A stretch of DNA of 39,784 nt from contig RPQJ01000021.1 in NCBI GenBank assembly GCA_003819815.1, positions 1-39,784 on the forward strand. The letters are read 5' to 3'. The stretch is from Lysobacterales bacterium. Its GTDB lineage: Bacteria > Pseudomonadota > Gammaproteobacteria > Steroidobacterales > Steroidobacteraceae. Within the stretch, counting starts at the first letter, position 1; every line of letters starts with the position of its first letter. The position numbers and the translations under genes are program-made. Shown one piece after another: positions 8,219 through 18,757 of the stretch. The notes under the pieces are model-generated. The model saw only the letters and a list, made by a program, of their open reading frames with translations. It ran no database searches and was not told the DNA's origin.

Positions 8219-9358
8219 TCAGGGCGCCACCTTGTCGATGACGATTGCTACGTCCGCCGCGGCGCCCTTCGAGTGGCGCGCCTCGCCCAGGAGGTCACCC
8301 GACGCGGGAACCGCCGTGCCGCCGAAAGCCACCCGTGCCACGACCTGAACCTCGTCGACCGCGGAGAGATTGCGGCCCTCGACCATCGAGTTCGCATCGC
8401 TCAGGATGACTGTCGTGGGCAGCTCGTCGGTCGAGAGCCTGACCGCAGCGAGCGGCGGACCCGGAATGCCCGCCTCGCGGGCACTGACGAACACCGCGGT
8501 GCCGGGTTTAAGTTTCGTAAGCAAATCCGGGGCCACGGACACCGCGACGCGCACGGTCCGCCCGGCGGGTTCCGCCGCAACGGCGCCGCCGCCACCGCCA
8601 CCGCCCATTCCGCCCATGCCGCCCACCGGGCCCGCCCCGGCCGGCGCCGCGGCGACCATCGCGGGGGGCGCCTCGCCCGGAACCTCGACCCCGAGCTGCT
8701 GCAGCTGGTTCACGAGGATCCGTCGGATCTCCTCCGGCGGATTGGCCTCGAGCAGCCGGCCCCATCGGGCCTTCGCGGTTTCCACGTCGTCGGCGCGCAG
8801 TGCGAGCAGCCCTGCGTACCAAAGCGCCTTCTGGTTCGAGGCGTCGGCCTCCAGCGCGCCGTCCAGGATCGACTTCGCCCTCGGCATCCGACCCGCGTCG
8901 CCCGCAAGCACGACGGCCTCCGCCAGGTCGAGCTCGATCCCGAGGTCCTTGGCCCCCGCGATCGAGCTCGCACGCTCGTACGCCTCGATCGCCTCGGCCG
9001 GGCGCCCCGTCATCAGGTAGCTGCGGCCGAGCATGCGCCAGCCCTCGAGATCGGCCGGGTTCTTGCGCAGGCGTTCCGCCAGGGCCGCGGTCGCCTCGTC
9101 CATGGAGCCCCCGTCCTCGCCGTGGCCGGCCCCGGCGAGTGCCGCCGCGGTGCCTTCCCACGGCCAGTTGCTCACGAGGCCGTACAGCGCCGAGGCCGCG
9201 AGCGGCAGCGTGACCATCACCGCAACCGCGGCCGGCACCGAGCGCGGTCGCTCGGGCTGGCCCGGCATGGTCGCGGGATCCCGCCGCAGCAAGGGGACGA
9301 GCACGAGCACGAGCGCCGCCACGATCATGACGGCGCAGAGGATCAGGAAAGTAGTCAC
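8219..9358 (-). CDS. ccmI: Cytochrome c biogenesis protein CcmI (TPR)
   Basis: GTG start 9358; N-terminal TM segments, TPR region (AERLRKNPADLEGWRMLGRSYLMTGRPAEAIEAYERA), last gene of the ccm operon. Confidence 0.9.
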   Translation of the reverse strand: MTTFLILCAVMIVAALVLVLVPLLRRDPATMPGQPERPRSVPAAVAVMVTLPLAASALYGLVSNWPWEGTAAALAGAGHGEDGGSMDEATAALAERLRKNPADLEGWRMLGRSYLMTGRPAEAIEAYERASSIAGAKDLGIELDLAEAVVLAGDAGRMPRAKSILDGALEADASNQKALWYAGLLALRADDVETAKARWGRLLEANPPEEIRRILVNQLQQLGVEVPGEAPPAMVAAAPAGAGPVGGMGGMGGGGGGGAVAAEPAGRTVRVAVSVAPDLLTKLKPGTAVFVSAREAGIPGPPLAAVRLSTDELPTTVILSDANSMVEGRNLSAVDEVQVVARVAFGGTAVPASGDLLGEARHSKGAAADVAIVIDKVAP

Positions 9359-9798
9359 GATGAGCCGGCCTCCGGGCCTGCGGTGTCGATGTCGGCTTCC
9401 TTGGAGCGCCGCCGCACGACGCGGACCACTGCGATCGCGCCGATCGCGAGCAGGATCACGGGCGCGCCCCAGAGCAGGAAGTTGGTTGCGGTCATGCGCG
9501 GCCGGTACAGCACGAAGTCGCCGTAGCGCTCGATCATGAATTCGCGGATCTCGTCGTCCGTCCTGCCGGCCGCGATGAGCTCGCGCACTTCGCGGCGCAG
9601 GTCGGTCGCGAGCGTCGCGTTCGAGTCGGCGATGGTCTGGTTCTGGCAGACGAGACAGCGCAGCTCGCGGTTGATCCGCTCGTAGCGCTGCTGCAGCGCC
9701 GGATCGTCGAACGCGGGCTGAGTGTCGATCGCGTGTACCGCCGGAGCGACGGCCAGGAAGCCGATGAGCAGGCACGCATGCAGCAGTCTAGTGATCAC
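9355..9798 (-). CDS. ccmH: Cytochrome c-type biogenesis protein CcmH
   Basis: Contains LRCLVCQNQTIADSNATLATDLRREVREL; signal peptide; GTG start 9798 overlapping the ccmG stop. Confidence 0.94.
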   Translation of the reverse strand: MITRLLHACLLIGFLAVAPAVHAIDTQPAFDDPALQQRYERINRELRCLVCQNQTIADSNATLATDLRREVRELIAAGRTDDEIREFMIERYGDFVLYRPRMTATNFLLWGAPVILLAIGAIAVVRVVRRRSKEADIDTAGPEAGSS

Positions 9799-10337
9799 GA
9801 TTTCGACCCCGCCGTGGCCCGCGACGACTCGATGCGCGGCAGGAATTCCGTGTTCCACACCTCCATCGTCATGGGCGCGATGTGCTTGTACAGGACCGTT
9901 CCGTCGGATCCGATCAGGAACGTCTCGGGTGCGCCGTAGACGCCCCAGTCGATCGCCACCTGCCCCTCGCGATCCTCGGCGACGACCGAATACGGATTGC
10001 CGAGATCGCGGAGCCACTGCTGCGCCGCCGCGTTGTCGTCCTTCCAGTTGAGGCCGACGATCGGCACCGCACGCTGCTGAGCGATCGCGAGCAGGACGTC
10101 GTGCTCCTGCCGGCACCCGGCGCACCAGGTACCCCAGACGTTGAGCACCCACGGCTGCCCTTTCAGTTCCTTCGAGGCCACGGGGTAGCTCGCATCCTGC
10201 AGGCTCGGCAGCGAGAACTCCGGCGCGGGCTTGCCGATGAGCGGCGACGGCACGTAGCGGGGATCGCGAAAGAGCCCGATGAACAGGAAGGCGCCCAGCG
10301 CGACGAAGAGCAGCAGCGGAATCAGCGATTTCTTCAT
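9795..10337 (-). CDS. ccmG: Thiol:disulfide interchange protein CcmG/DsbE
   Basis: Thioredoxin-like WGTWCAGCRQEH, GAPETFLIGSDGTV. Confidence 0.94.
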   Translation of the reverse strand: MKKSLIPLLLFVALGAFLFIGLFRDPRYVPSPLIGKPAPEFSLPSLQDASYPVASKELKGQPWVLNVWGTWCAGCRQEHDVLLAIAQQRAVPIVGLNWKDDNAAAQQWLRDLGNPYSVVAEDREGQVAIDWGVYGAPETFLIGSDGTVLYKHIAPMTMEVWNTEFLPRIESSRATAGSKS

Positions 10338-10349
10338 GGACTCGCCCCG

Positions 10350-12308
10350 TCAGCGCGCCGGTGCGACGCCGGAGGCGCGCACGCCCTCTTCCGCCGTCAC
10401 GCGCCGGGTTCGGTAGCGACGATCCGATACCGCGATGAGCCCGCCGAGGGCCATGATCAGCGCGCCGAGCCAGATGTACCGCACCATGGGCTTGAACTGC
10501 ACCCGCATGCTCCAGGCGCCGGCGCCAAGGTCGTCGCCCATCGCGACGAAGAGGTCGCGGTGCCAGTTCACGTGGATGCCCGACTCGGTCATCGGCATGG
10601 TCTGCACGCGGTACGTGCGCTTCTGCGGGTGCAGCGTCGTCACGAGCTCGCCGCCGCGGGTCACGACGACCTCCGACTCGATTGCATCCCAGTTCGGCCC
10701 CTGGACGGGACGCGTGCTCATGAACTCGAACCGGTAGCCCTGCAGCTCGATGGCGTCGCCGGGCTTGAGCGCGTAGTCCTTCTCGATCCGGTACGTCTGC
10801 GTGACGGTCACGCCGATCGCGAACACGCCGACGCCGATGTGCGCCACCACCATGCCGACCACGCCGCGCGACAGCGACTGCTGGTTGCGCATGCGCTTCC
10901 ACGGCTCGTAGAGCGCCGAGAAGATGATGAAGAGCCCCGCCGTCAGGCCGATCACCGTGGTCACGTGGAACGAACCGTAGGCGAGCGGCGGAATCGCGAG
11001 CCCGAGGACGAGAGCGATCGAGAACAGCACCATGATCGGCCGCTTCATGTCCTCGAGCCGGCCCTTCTTCCAGGCCGAGTGCATGCCCACCCCGAGCAGG
11101 AACAGGAGCGGGATCGACGGGATCAGGAACACCGCGTTGAAGTACGGCGGCCCGACCGAGATCTTCCCCATGTTGAGCGCGTCGAGGAACAGCGGATACA
11201 GCGTGCCGATCAGGATCAGCGCGGCCGCGACGAGCAGCAGCGCGTTGTTCGCGAGCAGGAACGACTCCCGCGAGATCGTCTCGAAACCGCCCTGGTTGCG
11301 CAGCATCGGCGCACGCCAGGCATAGAGCGCAAGCGCGCCGCCGGCGCACAGCGCGAGGAAGCCGAGGATGAAGAGGCCGCGGCTCGGGTCGCTCGCGAAC
11401 GCGTGCACCGACACGAGCACGCCCGAGCGCACGAGGAACGTGCCGAGCAGCGACAGCGAGAAGGTGATGATCGCGAGCAGCAGCGTCCAGCTCTTGAAGA
11501 GCCCGCGCTTCTCGGTGACCGCGAGCGAGTGGATCAGCGCGGTGCCGACGAGCCACGGCATGAACGACGCGTTCTCGACGGGGTCCCAGAACCACCAGCC
11601 GCCCCAGCCGAGCTCGTAGTAGGCCCACCAGCTGCCGAGCGCGATGCCGACCGTCAGGAACATCCAGGCCATCGTGGTCCACGGCCGGGCCCAGCGCGCC
11701 CACTTCTCGTCGAGCTTGCCCTCGAGCAGCGCGGCGACGGCGAAGGCGAAGGCGACCGAGAAACCGACGTAGCCGATGTAGAGCATCGGCGGGTGGATCA
11801 CGAGCGCGGGATCCTGAAGCAGCGGGTTCAGGTCGCGGCCGTCGATGGCGGCGGGCACCAGCCGCGTGAACGGGCTCGAGGTGAGCAGGATGAAGAGCTG
11901 GAACCCGATGCTCACGAAGCCGAGCACGCCGATCACCCGGGCAGCGTAGGTCTCGGGAAGGCTGCGGCTGAAGATGCCCACGAGCACCGACCAGGTCGAC
12001 AGCGCGAGCGCCCAGAGCAGCAGCGAGCCCTCGTGCGCGCCCCAGACCGCTGCGATGCGGTAGAGGACCGGCAGCTCGGAATTGGAGTTGTTCGCGACGT
12101 ACTGGACCGTGAAGTCGTTCTTGTAGAACGCCCACGCGAGCACGACGAACGACAGCGCGACGAACACCCACTGCCCGACGACCGCCGGCCGCGCGGCCGC
12201 CATCCAGCGGTGGTTGCCGTAGTGGGCGCCGGCGAGCCCGAACCACGTCTGCGCGGTGGCGAGCAGCATTGAGATGACGAGCGCGAACAGCCCGAGTTCG
12301 ATGACCAT
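10350..12308 (-). CDS. ccmF: Heme lyase subunit CcmF
   Basis: WGGWWFWDPVENASFMPWLVGTALIHSLAV WWD motif, multiple TM helices, 652 aa. Confidence 0.96.
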   Translation of the reverse strand: MVIELGLFALVISMLLATAQTWFGLAGAHYGNHRWMAAARPAVVGQWVFVALSFVVLAWAFYKNDFTVQYVANNSNSELPVLYRIAAVWGAHEGSLLLWALALSTWSVLVGIFSRSLPETYAARVIGVLGFVSIGFQLFILLTSSPFTRLVPAAIDGRDLNPLLQDPALVIHPPMLYIGYVGFSVAFAFAVAALLEGKLDEKWARWARPWTTMAWMFLTVGIALGSWWAYYELGWGGWWFWDPVENASFMPWLVGTALIHSLAVTEKRGLFKSWTLLLAIITFSLSLLGTFLVRSGVLVSVHAFASDPSRGLFILGFLALCAGGALALYAWRAPMLRNQGGFETISRESFLLANNALLLVAAALILIGTLYPLFLDALNMGKISVGPPYFNAVFLIPSIPLLFLLGVGMHSAWKKGRLEDMKRPIMVLFSIALVLGLAIPPLAYGSFHVTTVIGLTAGLFIIFSALYEPWKRMRNQQSLSRGVVGMVVAHIGVGVFAIGVTVTQTYRIEKDYALKPGDAIELQGYRFEFMSTRPVQGPNWDAIESEVVVTRGGELVTTLHPQKRTYRVQTMPMTESGIHVNWHRDLFVAMGDDLGAGAWSMRVQFKPMVRYIWLGALIMALGGLIAVSDRRYRTRRVTAEEGVRASGVAPAR

Positions 12309-12333
12309 TTTGTCTCCCTAACCGATGCCGGGC

Positions 12334-12789
12334 TCAGGTGCTGCCCTGGTTCGCGGCCGTGGCCGCGTCCGCGTGGGGCTTCAGGCTGTCCTTGACCTCC
12401 GGCGGCATGTAGTTCTCGTCGTGCTTGGCGAGCACTTCCTCGGCGACGAAAACGCCGTTGTCGCCGAGACGGCCGCGGGCAATGATGCCCTGCCCCTCGC
12501 GGAACAGGTCCGGCAGGACGCCCGTGTAGCTCACGCCCACCGTGTTGGCGAAATCGGTCAGCGTGAAGCGGACCTCGAGGCTGCCCGGCGCGCGTTCGAC
12601 GCTGCCGTTCTGCACGAGGCCGCCGACCCGGAACGAGCGGGCGCTCGGCGCCTCGCCGGCGTGGATCTGCGACGGGCTGTAGTAGTAGAGGAGGTTCTTC
12701 TGGAAGGCCTGCAGCGCGAACGCGGTGGCGATACCGACGCCGGCCAGGATGGCGGCGACCGTGACCATGCGCTTCTGACGAGGGGTCAT
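12334..12789 (-). CDS. ccmE: Heme chaperone CcmE
   Basis: AKHDENYMPPEV heme-binding motif, FRVGGLVQNGSV, PDLFREGQGIIARG. Confidence 0.96.
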   Translation of the reverse strand: MTPRQKRMVTVAAILAGVGIATAFALQAFQKNLLYYYSPSQIHAGEAPSARSFRVGGLVQNGSVERAPGSLEVRFTLTDFANTVGVSYTGVLPDLFREGQGIIARGRLGDNGVFVAEEVLAKHDENYMPPEVKDSLKPHADAATAANQGST

Positions 12790-12956
12790 GGAGTCTCCTT
12801 ATCGGTTCGAGTCCGGCGCCGCGCGCTCTCCTGCTCGGTGGCCTCGCGACGCCGCGCCCCCACCCAGTTGAGTACCAGCACCAACGCAGTTAGACCGTAC
12901 GCGGACCAGACATATCCCGCGTATCCACCCATTTGAAAAAAATCTTGTAAGTTCAT
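12786..12956 (-). CDS. ccmD: Heme exporter protein CcmD, 56 aa
   Basis: Not in the ORF track. My translation: MNLQDFFQMGGYAGYVWSAYGLTALVLVLNWVGARRREATEQESARRRTRTDKETP; ATGA overlap with ccmE start. Confidence 0.93.
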   Translation of the reverse strand: MNLQDFFQMGGYAGYVWSAYGLTALVLVLNWVGARRREATEQESARRRTRTDKETP

Positions 12957-12961
12957 GACAT

Positions 12962-13690
12962 TCAAGCAGTTTTAGTCAGCCAGGTCGCATTCCGCTCGCG
13001 CTGGAGGATCTCGCCCCGCAGCCGACGGGACAGCGCCCAGCCGTAATAGAGCTGGAATCCGACGATCATGATGAAGAGCGGAATCAGCATTTCGATGTGG
13101 ATCGAGGGCTTGTCGATCTTCGTCACGCTCGCCGGCTGGTGCAGCGTCGTCCACCACTCGACCGAGTAGTGGATGATCGGCACGTTGATGACCCCCACGA
13201 TCGCGAGCACCGCGCTCGCCCGGTCGGCCCGCTGCGGGTCGTCGAACGACGACCGGAGCGCCATGTAGCCGAGGTACAGGAACAGCAGGATGAGCTCCGA
13301 CGTGAGCCGGGCGTCCCAGACCCACCACGTGCCCCACATCGGCTTGCCCCAGATCGAGCCCGTCGCGAGCGCGAGGAACGTGAACGACGCCCCGATCGGA
13401 GCGCTCGCGGCCGCCGCCGCGTGCGCGAGCTTGATGCGCCAGATGAGCCCCACCGCCGCCGCGACCGCCATCACGACGTAGATGAACATGGACATCCATG
13501 CGCTCGGCGCGTGGACGTAGAGGATCCGGAACGCGTCGCCCTGCTGGTAGTCCGCGGGCGCCTTGACCAGGCCCCACCAGGTCGCGAGCAGGATCAGGCC
13601 GAGGGCCGGCCAGCCTAACCACGGCGCGAGCCTGCCGAGCAGGCGGTAGGCGTGGGGCGGAGAGGCGAACTTATGAAACCAGGTCCACAT
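12962..13690 (-). CDS. ccmC: Heme exporter protein CcmC
   Basis: ILYVHAPSAWMSMFIYVVMA, GKPMWGTWWVWDARLTSELILLFLYLGY; ATG at 13690. Confidence 0.95.
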   Translation of the reverse strand: MWTWFHKFASPPHAYRLLGRLAPWLGWPALGLILLATWWGLVKAPADYQQGDAFRILYVHAPSAWMSMFIYVVMAVAAAVGLIWRIKLAHAAAAASAPIGASFTFLALATGSIWGKPMWGTWWVWDARLTSELILLFLYLGYMALRSSFDDPQRADRASAVLAIVGVINVPIIHYSVEWWTTLHQPASVTKIDKPSIHIEMLIPLFIMIVGFQLYYGWALSRRLRGEILQRERNATWLTKTA

Positions 13691-13719
13691 GGCATCCCTT
13701 GTTCGTTGGTCAGGTGCGT

Positions 13720-14409
13720 TCAGCTTTCGACGCTGATCCGGATCGCGGCGGACATCGCCACCGGCCCGAGGCTCAGCGAGAGGAAGAAGATCGCCGCGAG
13801 CAGCTGTAGTGGCCCCGACGGGGATTCCCCGTCCATCACGAGGCCCACCGCACGCGACCCGAAGATGAGCAGCGGCATCGCGAGCGGCAGTACCAGCAGC
13901 GAGAGGAGCACACTGCCGCGCCGCACGCCCACCGTGAGGGCCGCCCCGATCCCGCCGAGGACGCTGAGTGTAGCGGTGCCGAGCAGCAGCGACAGCATCA
14001 GCGTGCCCCAGGCGGCGAAAGGCAACCCGAGAGCCGTGCCGACGATCGGCGACATGACGACGAGCGGCAGCCCGGTGAGCACCCAGTGCGAAGCGACCTT
14101 GGCGAGCAGCAGCCATCCGAGCGGCTGGCCGGTCATGACCCACTGCTCCATCGTGCCGTCCTCGACGTCCGAGCGGAACAGCGCCTCGAGCGCGAGCAGC
14201 GAGGCGAGCAGCGCCGCGACCCAGACGACTCCGCCCGAGATCGTGCGGAGCTGGTTCAGGTCCGGCGTCGTGGCCAGCGGGAAGAGCGTCGTCACGACCA
14301 CGTAGAAGATGAGCGGCTGGGCGACCTCGTCCCAGCGGCGCCAGGCGAGCGTAAGGTCGCGCCGGAACACGAGGCCGGCCGCCGCGCCGACGGAAGCGCG
14401 GCCGGTCAC
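13720..14409 (-). CDS. ccmB: Heme exporter protein CcmB
   Basis: FRRDLTLAWRRWDEVAQPLIFYVVVTTLFPLA; SDVEDGTMEQWVMTG; position in the operon. Confidence 0.94.
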   Translation of the reverse strand: MTGRASVGAAAGLVFRRDLTLAWRRWDEVAQPLIFYVVVTTLFPLATTPDLNQLRTISGGVVWVAALLASLLALEALFRSDVEDGTMEQWVMTGQPLGWLLLAKVASHWVLTGLPLVVMSPIVGTALGLPFAAWGTLMLSLLLGTATLSVLGGIGAALTVGVRRGSVLLSLLVLPLAMPLLIFGSRAVGLVMDGESPSGPLQLLAAIFFLSLSLGPVAMSAAIRISVES

Positions 14410-15035
14410 TGGAGTTCCAGCCGGCGCAGCATCGGCGCGTCGTCGAGCAGGCGCTGGTGGGCCGCCGCGAGCGCGAGCCCGCCCCGCTCCACGTGCTCGC
14501 GGATCAGGTCCTCGACCAGCGCGATGCCGGCCGTGTCGAGGTTCGTGACCGGCTCGTCGAGGATCCAGAGCGCGGCCCCGGAGAGCAGCAACCGAGCGAG
14601 CGCGAGGCGCCGCTTCTGGCCGGCCGACAGCGACCGTGCCGGCAGGTCCCCGCGCGACAGGATGCCGACCCGGTCGAGCGCGGCGTCGACGTCGGAGTCC
14701 GATAGCGCCTGCCGCAGGCCCGCCAGGAACCGGAGGTTCTCGCGGGCGGTGAGGTCTGCCTTCAGCGAGTTCAGGTGGCCGAGGTAGGCCATCTCGGCGT
14801 GGAATTCGTCGCTTGCGCCCTGCACGGGACGGTCCCGCCAGCTCACTTCGCCGCTTTCGGCCGGCAGCAGGCCGCAGACCACCCTGAGCAGGGTCGTCTT
14901 GCCCACGCCGTTCGGCCCGGTGATCTTGAGGAACTCGCCCGACCGGACGTCGAAGCTCACGTCCCTCAGGATGTGCCGGTCGCCGCGCCAGGCGTTTATT
15001 TCTCGTGCTGCGAGCCGAGCCCCGTCGGGCAACAT
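14406..15035 (-). CDS. ccmA: Heme exporter ATP-binding protein CcmA
   Basis: Walker A GPNGVGKTTLLRVVCGLL, signature LSAGQKRRLALARLLL, Walker B LWILDEPVTNLD. Confidence 0.95.
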   Translation of the reverse strand: MLPDGARLAAREINAWRGDRHILRDVSFDVRSGEFLKITGPNGVGKTTLLRVVCGLLPAESGEVSWRDRPVQGASDEFHAEMAYLGHLNSLKADLTARENLRFLAGLRQALSDSDVDAALDRVGILSRGDLPARSLSAGQKRRLALARLLLSGAALWILDEPVTNLDTAGIALVEDLIREHVERGGLALAAAHQRLLDDAPMLRRLELQ

Positions 15036-15112
15036 CGATCCTCCGCCTCAGGTCGTCGCCTGGAGCGCAGAGGCGCGGCGACTAAGTGGCGGCGGAGTCT
15101 AGCAAATGAGTC

Positions 15113-17125
15113 TCACTTGTTGCCTGTGGGTTGCCGCAGGGAACTTTCGGTCCGGGGCTCGAGTACCACGAGTTCGGCCCCCTCCTCGACCCGGTCGCCC
15201 GGGCTCACGACGACGGAGGCGACCCGCGCCGGCCAGGGGGCCGTGAGGCTGTGCTCCATCTTCATCGCCTCGAGCACGGCCAGCACCGCGCCGCCCTCGA
15301 CGGAATCCCCTGCCCGGACCCGCACGTCGAGCACGACACCCGGCATCGGCGAACGGACGTGTCCCTCGCGCTCGGCCGGGACGTGCACCTCCGCGCCCAC
15401 GTCCTCGGCGAACTCGAAGCGCAGGCAGTGCCGCCGGACCGTGAATCCGTGGTCCGCGGGCTCGTACCTCGCCGCGAACCGGCGCCCGTCGATGCGCCCC
15501 GTGATGCGCTCGTCCGCCACCTCGACGTCCTGCAGCAGGTGCGTGCGCCCGTCGAGCTCGACGGCCAGGTCACTGCCTGCCGGCGTGAGCCTGAGCCAGC
15601 GGCGCTCCTCGTCGAGCCGCAGGGGCAGCCGCAGCGTCGCCGGGGCGTTGACCCGGAAGCCGCCGCCGTCACCCCAGGCCGTCACGGGCGCCATGCCCCG
15701 CGGCTTCGAGCGACCGCCTGTGGCGAGGCCGAGCGCCGCGGCGACCAGCCACGCCTCCGTGCGCTCTGCCGGCGTGCCGCCGACGGGCTGCAAGGCCTGC
15801 TCGAGCAGCCGCGTGCTCACGTCGCCTGCCCGCACGGCCTCGTCGCCCAGGATTTCCCAGAGGAATCGCGTGTTGGTGCGGACGCCGTCGATCGCGGTCG
15901 CGGCCAGCGCCTCGCGCAGGCGGTCGATGGCCGCGAGCCGGTCGCTGCCCCACGCGATCACCTTCGCGAGCATCGGGTCGTAGTGGATCGAGACCTCGTC
16001 GCCCGTGCGCACGCCCGTGTCGACGCGCACGTGCGGCAGTTCCGTGGGCCAGCGCACGCGTTCGAGCCGGCCCGTGGACGGCAGGAAGCCGCGTTCCGGG
16101 TCCTCGGCGTAGAGCCGCGCCTCGACCGCGTGGCCGCGACGCGGCACCTGCTCCTGGGCGAGCGGCAGCGGTTCGCCGCTCGCGATCCGGAGCTGCCACT
16201 CGACCAGGTCGAGGCCGGTGACCAGCTCGGTGACCGGGTGCTCGACCTGGAGGCGCGTGTTCATCTCGAGGAAGTAGAACTCGCGGCCGTCGTACAGGAA
16301 CTCGACGGTGCCGGCACCGACGTAGTCGACCGCCCGGGCTGCCGCGACGGCTGCCGTGCCCATGCGGACGCGAGTCGCCTCGTCGAGCCGCGGCGCCGGA
16401 GCCTCCTCGATGACCTTCTGGTGGCGCCGCTGGAGCGAGCAGTCGCGCTCGTAGAGATGCACCGCCCCGCCGTGGGTGTCGCCGAACACCTGGATCTCGA
16501 CGTGCCGTCCTTTCTCGACGAATCGCTCGAGCAGCAGCCGCGCGTCGCCGAAGGCCTTGAGCGCCTCGCGGCGTGCGCCCGCGAGAGCCTCGGCCAGCTC
16601 CGCAGCCGAGCGGACGATGCGCATCCCCTTGCCGCCGCCCCCGGCCGTGGGCTTCACGAGCAGCGGGAAACCGAGGCGCCGGGCCTCGGTGGCCAGCGAC
16701 TCGTCGGACTGGTCCTCGCCGTCGTAGCCCGGCAGCACCGGAACCCCCGCCGCAGCCATGAGCTGCCGGGCGCCGCTCTTCGAGCCCATGCGCTCGATGG
16801 CGTCCGCCGGCGGACCGACGAACACGACGCCGGCCTCGGCGCAGGCCCGGGCGAACGCGGCGTTCTCCGACAGGAACCCGTAGCCCGGGTGGATCGCTGC
16901 GGCGCCGCTCTCGCGCGCCGCCGCGAGGATGCGCGCGACGTCGAGGTAGCTCGAGCGCGCTTCGGCCGGGCCGATCTCGATCGACTGGTCGGCGAGTCGC
17001 GTGTGCAGGGCACCGCGGTCCGCGCTCGAATGTACGGCGACGGTGCGCAGGCCGAGCCGGCGCGCGGTGCGGATGATGCGGCAGGCGATCTCGCCGCGGT
17101 TCGCGATCAGGACGCTCTCGAGCAT
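15113..17125 (-). CDS. Biotin-dependent acyl-CoA carboxylase alpha subunit, probably 3-methylcrotonyl-CoA carboxylase
   Basis: MLESVLIANRGEIACRIIRTARRLG, GGGGKGMRIV, EMNTRLQVEHPVTE, C-terminal biotin site EAMKMEH. Confidence 0.9.
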   Translation of the reverse strand: MLESVLIANRGEIACRIIRTARRLGLRTVAVHSSADRGALHTRLADQSIEIGPAEARSSYLDVARILAAARESGAAAIHPGYGFLSENAAFARACAEAGVVFVGPPADAIERMGSKSGARQLMAAAGVPVLPGYDGEDQSDESLATEARRLGFPLLVKPTAGGGGKGMRIVRSAAELAEALAGARREALKAFGDARLLLERFVEKGRHVEIQVFGDTHGGAVHLYERDCSLQRRHQKVIEEAPAPRLDEATRVRMGTAAVAAARAVDYVGAGTVEFLYDGREFYFLEMNTRLQVEHPVTELVTGLDLVEWQLRIASGEPLPLAQEQVPRRGHAVEARLYAEDPERGFLPSTGRLERVRWPTELPHVRVDTGVRTGDEVSIHYDPMLAKVIAWGSDRLAAIDRLREALAATAIDGVRTNTRFLWEILGDEAVRAGDVSTRLLEQALQPVGGTPAERTEAWLVAAALGLATGGRSKPRGMAPVTAWGDGGGFRVNAPATLRLPLRLDEERRWLRLTPAGSDLAVELDGRTHLLQDVEVADERITGRIDGRRFAARYEPADHGFTVRRHCLRFEFAEDVGAEVHVPAEREGHVRSPMPGVVLDVRVRAGDSVEGGAVLAVLEAMKMEHSLTAPWPARVASVVVSPGDRVEEGAELVVLEPRTESSLRQPTGNK

Positions 17126-17133
17126 GGCGCGCC

Positions 17134-18741
17134 TCACATCCGGAAGATGCCGTAGGGCGCCTCGCCCTCGTCCGGCCGGCAGGTGGTCGCGGCGAGCGCG
17201 AGCTTGAGCACGCCGCGCGTGTCGACGGGATCGATCACCCCGTCGTCCCACAGCCGCGCGCTCGCGTAGTACGGGTGGCCCTGCGTCTCGTACTGCTCGC
17301 GGATCGGGGCACGGAACGCTTCCTCGTCGGCTGCGCTCCATTCCTCGCCGCGGCGCTGCAGCCCGTCGCGCTTCACGATCGCGAGCACCGTCGCGGCCTG
17401 CTCGCCGCCCATGACCGAGATCCGGGCATTGGGCCAGGTCCACAGGAAGCGCCCCCCGTAGGCCCGGCCGCACATCGCGTAGTTCCCGGCGCCGAACGAG
17501 CCGCCGATGATCACGGTGAGCTTCGGCACGGAGGCGCAGGCGACGGCAGTCACCATCTTGGCGCCGTCGCGCGCGATGCCGCCGGCCTCGTACTTGCGCC
17601 CCACCATGAAGCCCGTGATGTTCTGCAGGAACAGCAGCGGGATCCGGCGGCGGTTGCAGAGCTCCACGAAGTGCGCGCCCTTGAGGGCGGACTCCGAGAA
17701 CAGCACGCCGTTGTTCGCGACGATCCCGACCTCGTAGCCGCCGAGTCGCGCGAAGCCGCACACGAGCGTCGCGCCGTAGAGTGCCTTGAACTCGTCGAGC
17801 TCGGAGCCGTCGACGAGCCGCGCGATCACCTCGCGGACGTCGTAGGGGTGGCGCGTGTCGCGCGGGACGATGCCGTAGAGCTCGCTCGTGTCGTGACGCG
17901 GCGGCCGCTCGGGCACGGCGGGCGGGCGGGAGCCGGTGCGGTTCAGGTGCGCGACGAGGCGCCGCGCCGTCCACAGCGCGTGCGCGTCGTTGTCCGCGAG
18001 GTGGTCGACGACGCCCGACTGTCGTGCGTGCACGTCGCCGCCCCCGAGCGTCTCGGCGTCGACGCGCTCGCCGGTCGCGGCCTGCACGAGCGGCGGGCCG
18101 CCGAGGAAGATGGTGCCCTGCTCGCGCACGATGATCGCCTCGTCGCACATCGCCGGCACGTACGCGCCGCCCGCCGTGCAGGAGCCCATCACCACGGCGA
18201 GCTGCGGGATGCCGCGCGCCGACATCTGGGCCTGGTTGTAGAAGATGCGCCCGAAATGCTCCCGGTCGGGGAACACCTCGTCCTGGCGCGGCAGGAAGGC
18301 GCCGCCCGAGTCGACGAGGTACACGCACGGCAGCCGGTTCTCGAGCGCGATCTCCTGCGCCCGCAGGTGCTTGCGCACCGTGATCGGGTAATACGTGCCG
18401 CCCTTCACGGTCGCGTCGTTGCCGACGATCACGCACTCGAGCCCGCTGACGCGCCCGATGCCCGCGACGATGCCGCCCGACGGGATCCAGTCGCCGTAGA
18501 GCTCGTGGCCCGCGAGCTGGGCGATCTCGAGGAACGGAGAGCCCGGGTCGAGCAGCCGGTCGATGCGGTCGCGCACGAACATCTTGCCGCGGCCTTCGTG
18601 CTGCTCGCGGGCTGCGGTCGAGCCGCCAGCCGCGATGCGGCCGACGAGCGAGCGCAGGTCGCCGGCGAGCCGCCGGTTGACCTCGGCGTTCGCGAGGAAG
18701 TCCGCGTGGGCGACGTCGACGCGGGATTGGATCAGGCTCAC
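17134..18741 (-). CDS. Acyl-CoA carboxylase beta (carboxyltransferase) subunit, probably 3-methylcrotonyl-CoA carboxylase
   Basis: 535 aa; [82 protein letters not shown]. Confidence 0.92.
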   Translation of the reverse strand: MSLIQSRVDVAHADFLANAEVNRRLAGDLRSLVGRIAAGGSTAAREQHEGRGKMFVRDRIDRLLDPGSPFLEIAQLAGHELYGDWIPSGGIVAGIGRVSGLECVIVGNDATVKGGTYYPITVRKHLRAQEIALENRLPCVYLVDSGGAFLPRQDEVFPDREHFGRIFYNQAQMSARGIPQLAVVMGSCTAGGAYVPAMCDEAIIVREQGTIFLGGPPLVQAATGERVDAETLGGGDVHARQSGVVDHLADNDAHALWTARRLVAHLNRTGSRPPAVPERPPRHDTSELYGIVPRDTRHPYDVREVIARLVDGSELDEFKALYGATLVCGFARLGGYEVGIVANNGVLFSESALKGAHFVELCNRRRIPLLFLQNITGFMVGRKYEAGGIARDGAKMVTAVACASVPKLTVIIGGSFGAGNYAMCGRAYGGRFLWTWPNARISVMGGEQAATVLAIVKRDGLQRRGEEWSAADEEAFRAPIREQYETQGHPYYASARLWDDGVIDPVDTRGVLKLALAATTCRPDEGEAPYGIFRM

Positions 18742-18757
18742 GGGACCTCCTGCGGAA

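Noticed and set aside
8560-8680. Glycine-run GGMGGMGGGGGGG in CcmI as a possible novel repeat
   Set aside because: Looks like a flexible linker between the TPR and C-terminal domains; no wider pattern.
9355-12246. 963-aa minus ORF as a single protein
   Set aside because: Only the C-terminal ~147 aa (CcmH) is real; the rest is an alternative frame through ccmF/ccmG.
9882-12272. 796-aa plus-strand ORF across ccmG/ccmF
   Set aside because: Antisense to well-supported ccm genes; low-complexity RHDEPQ-rich translation typical of GC-rich shadow frames. The same applies to 3641-5347, 15131-17155, 17275-18915, 20444-22234 and 30319-32331.
12800-12825. GGTTCGAGTCC resembling a tRNA T-arm/att fragment in ccmD
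   Set aside because: Short chance match inside coding sequence; no tRNA cloverleaf or integrase nearby.
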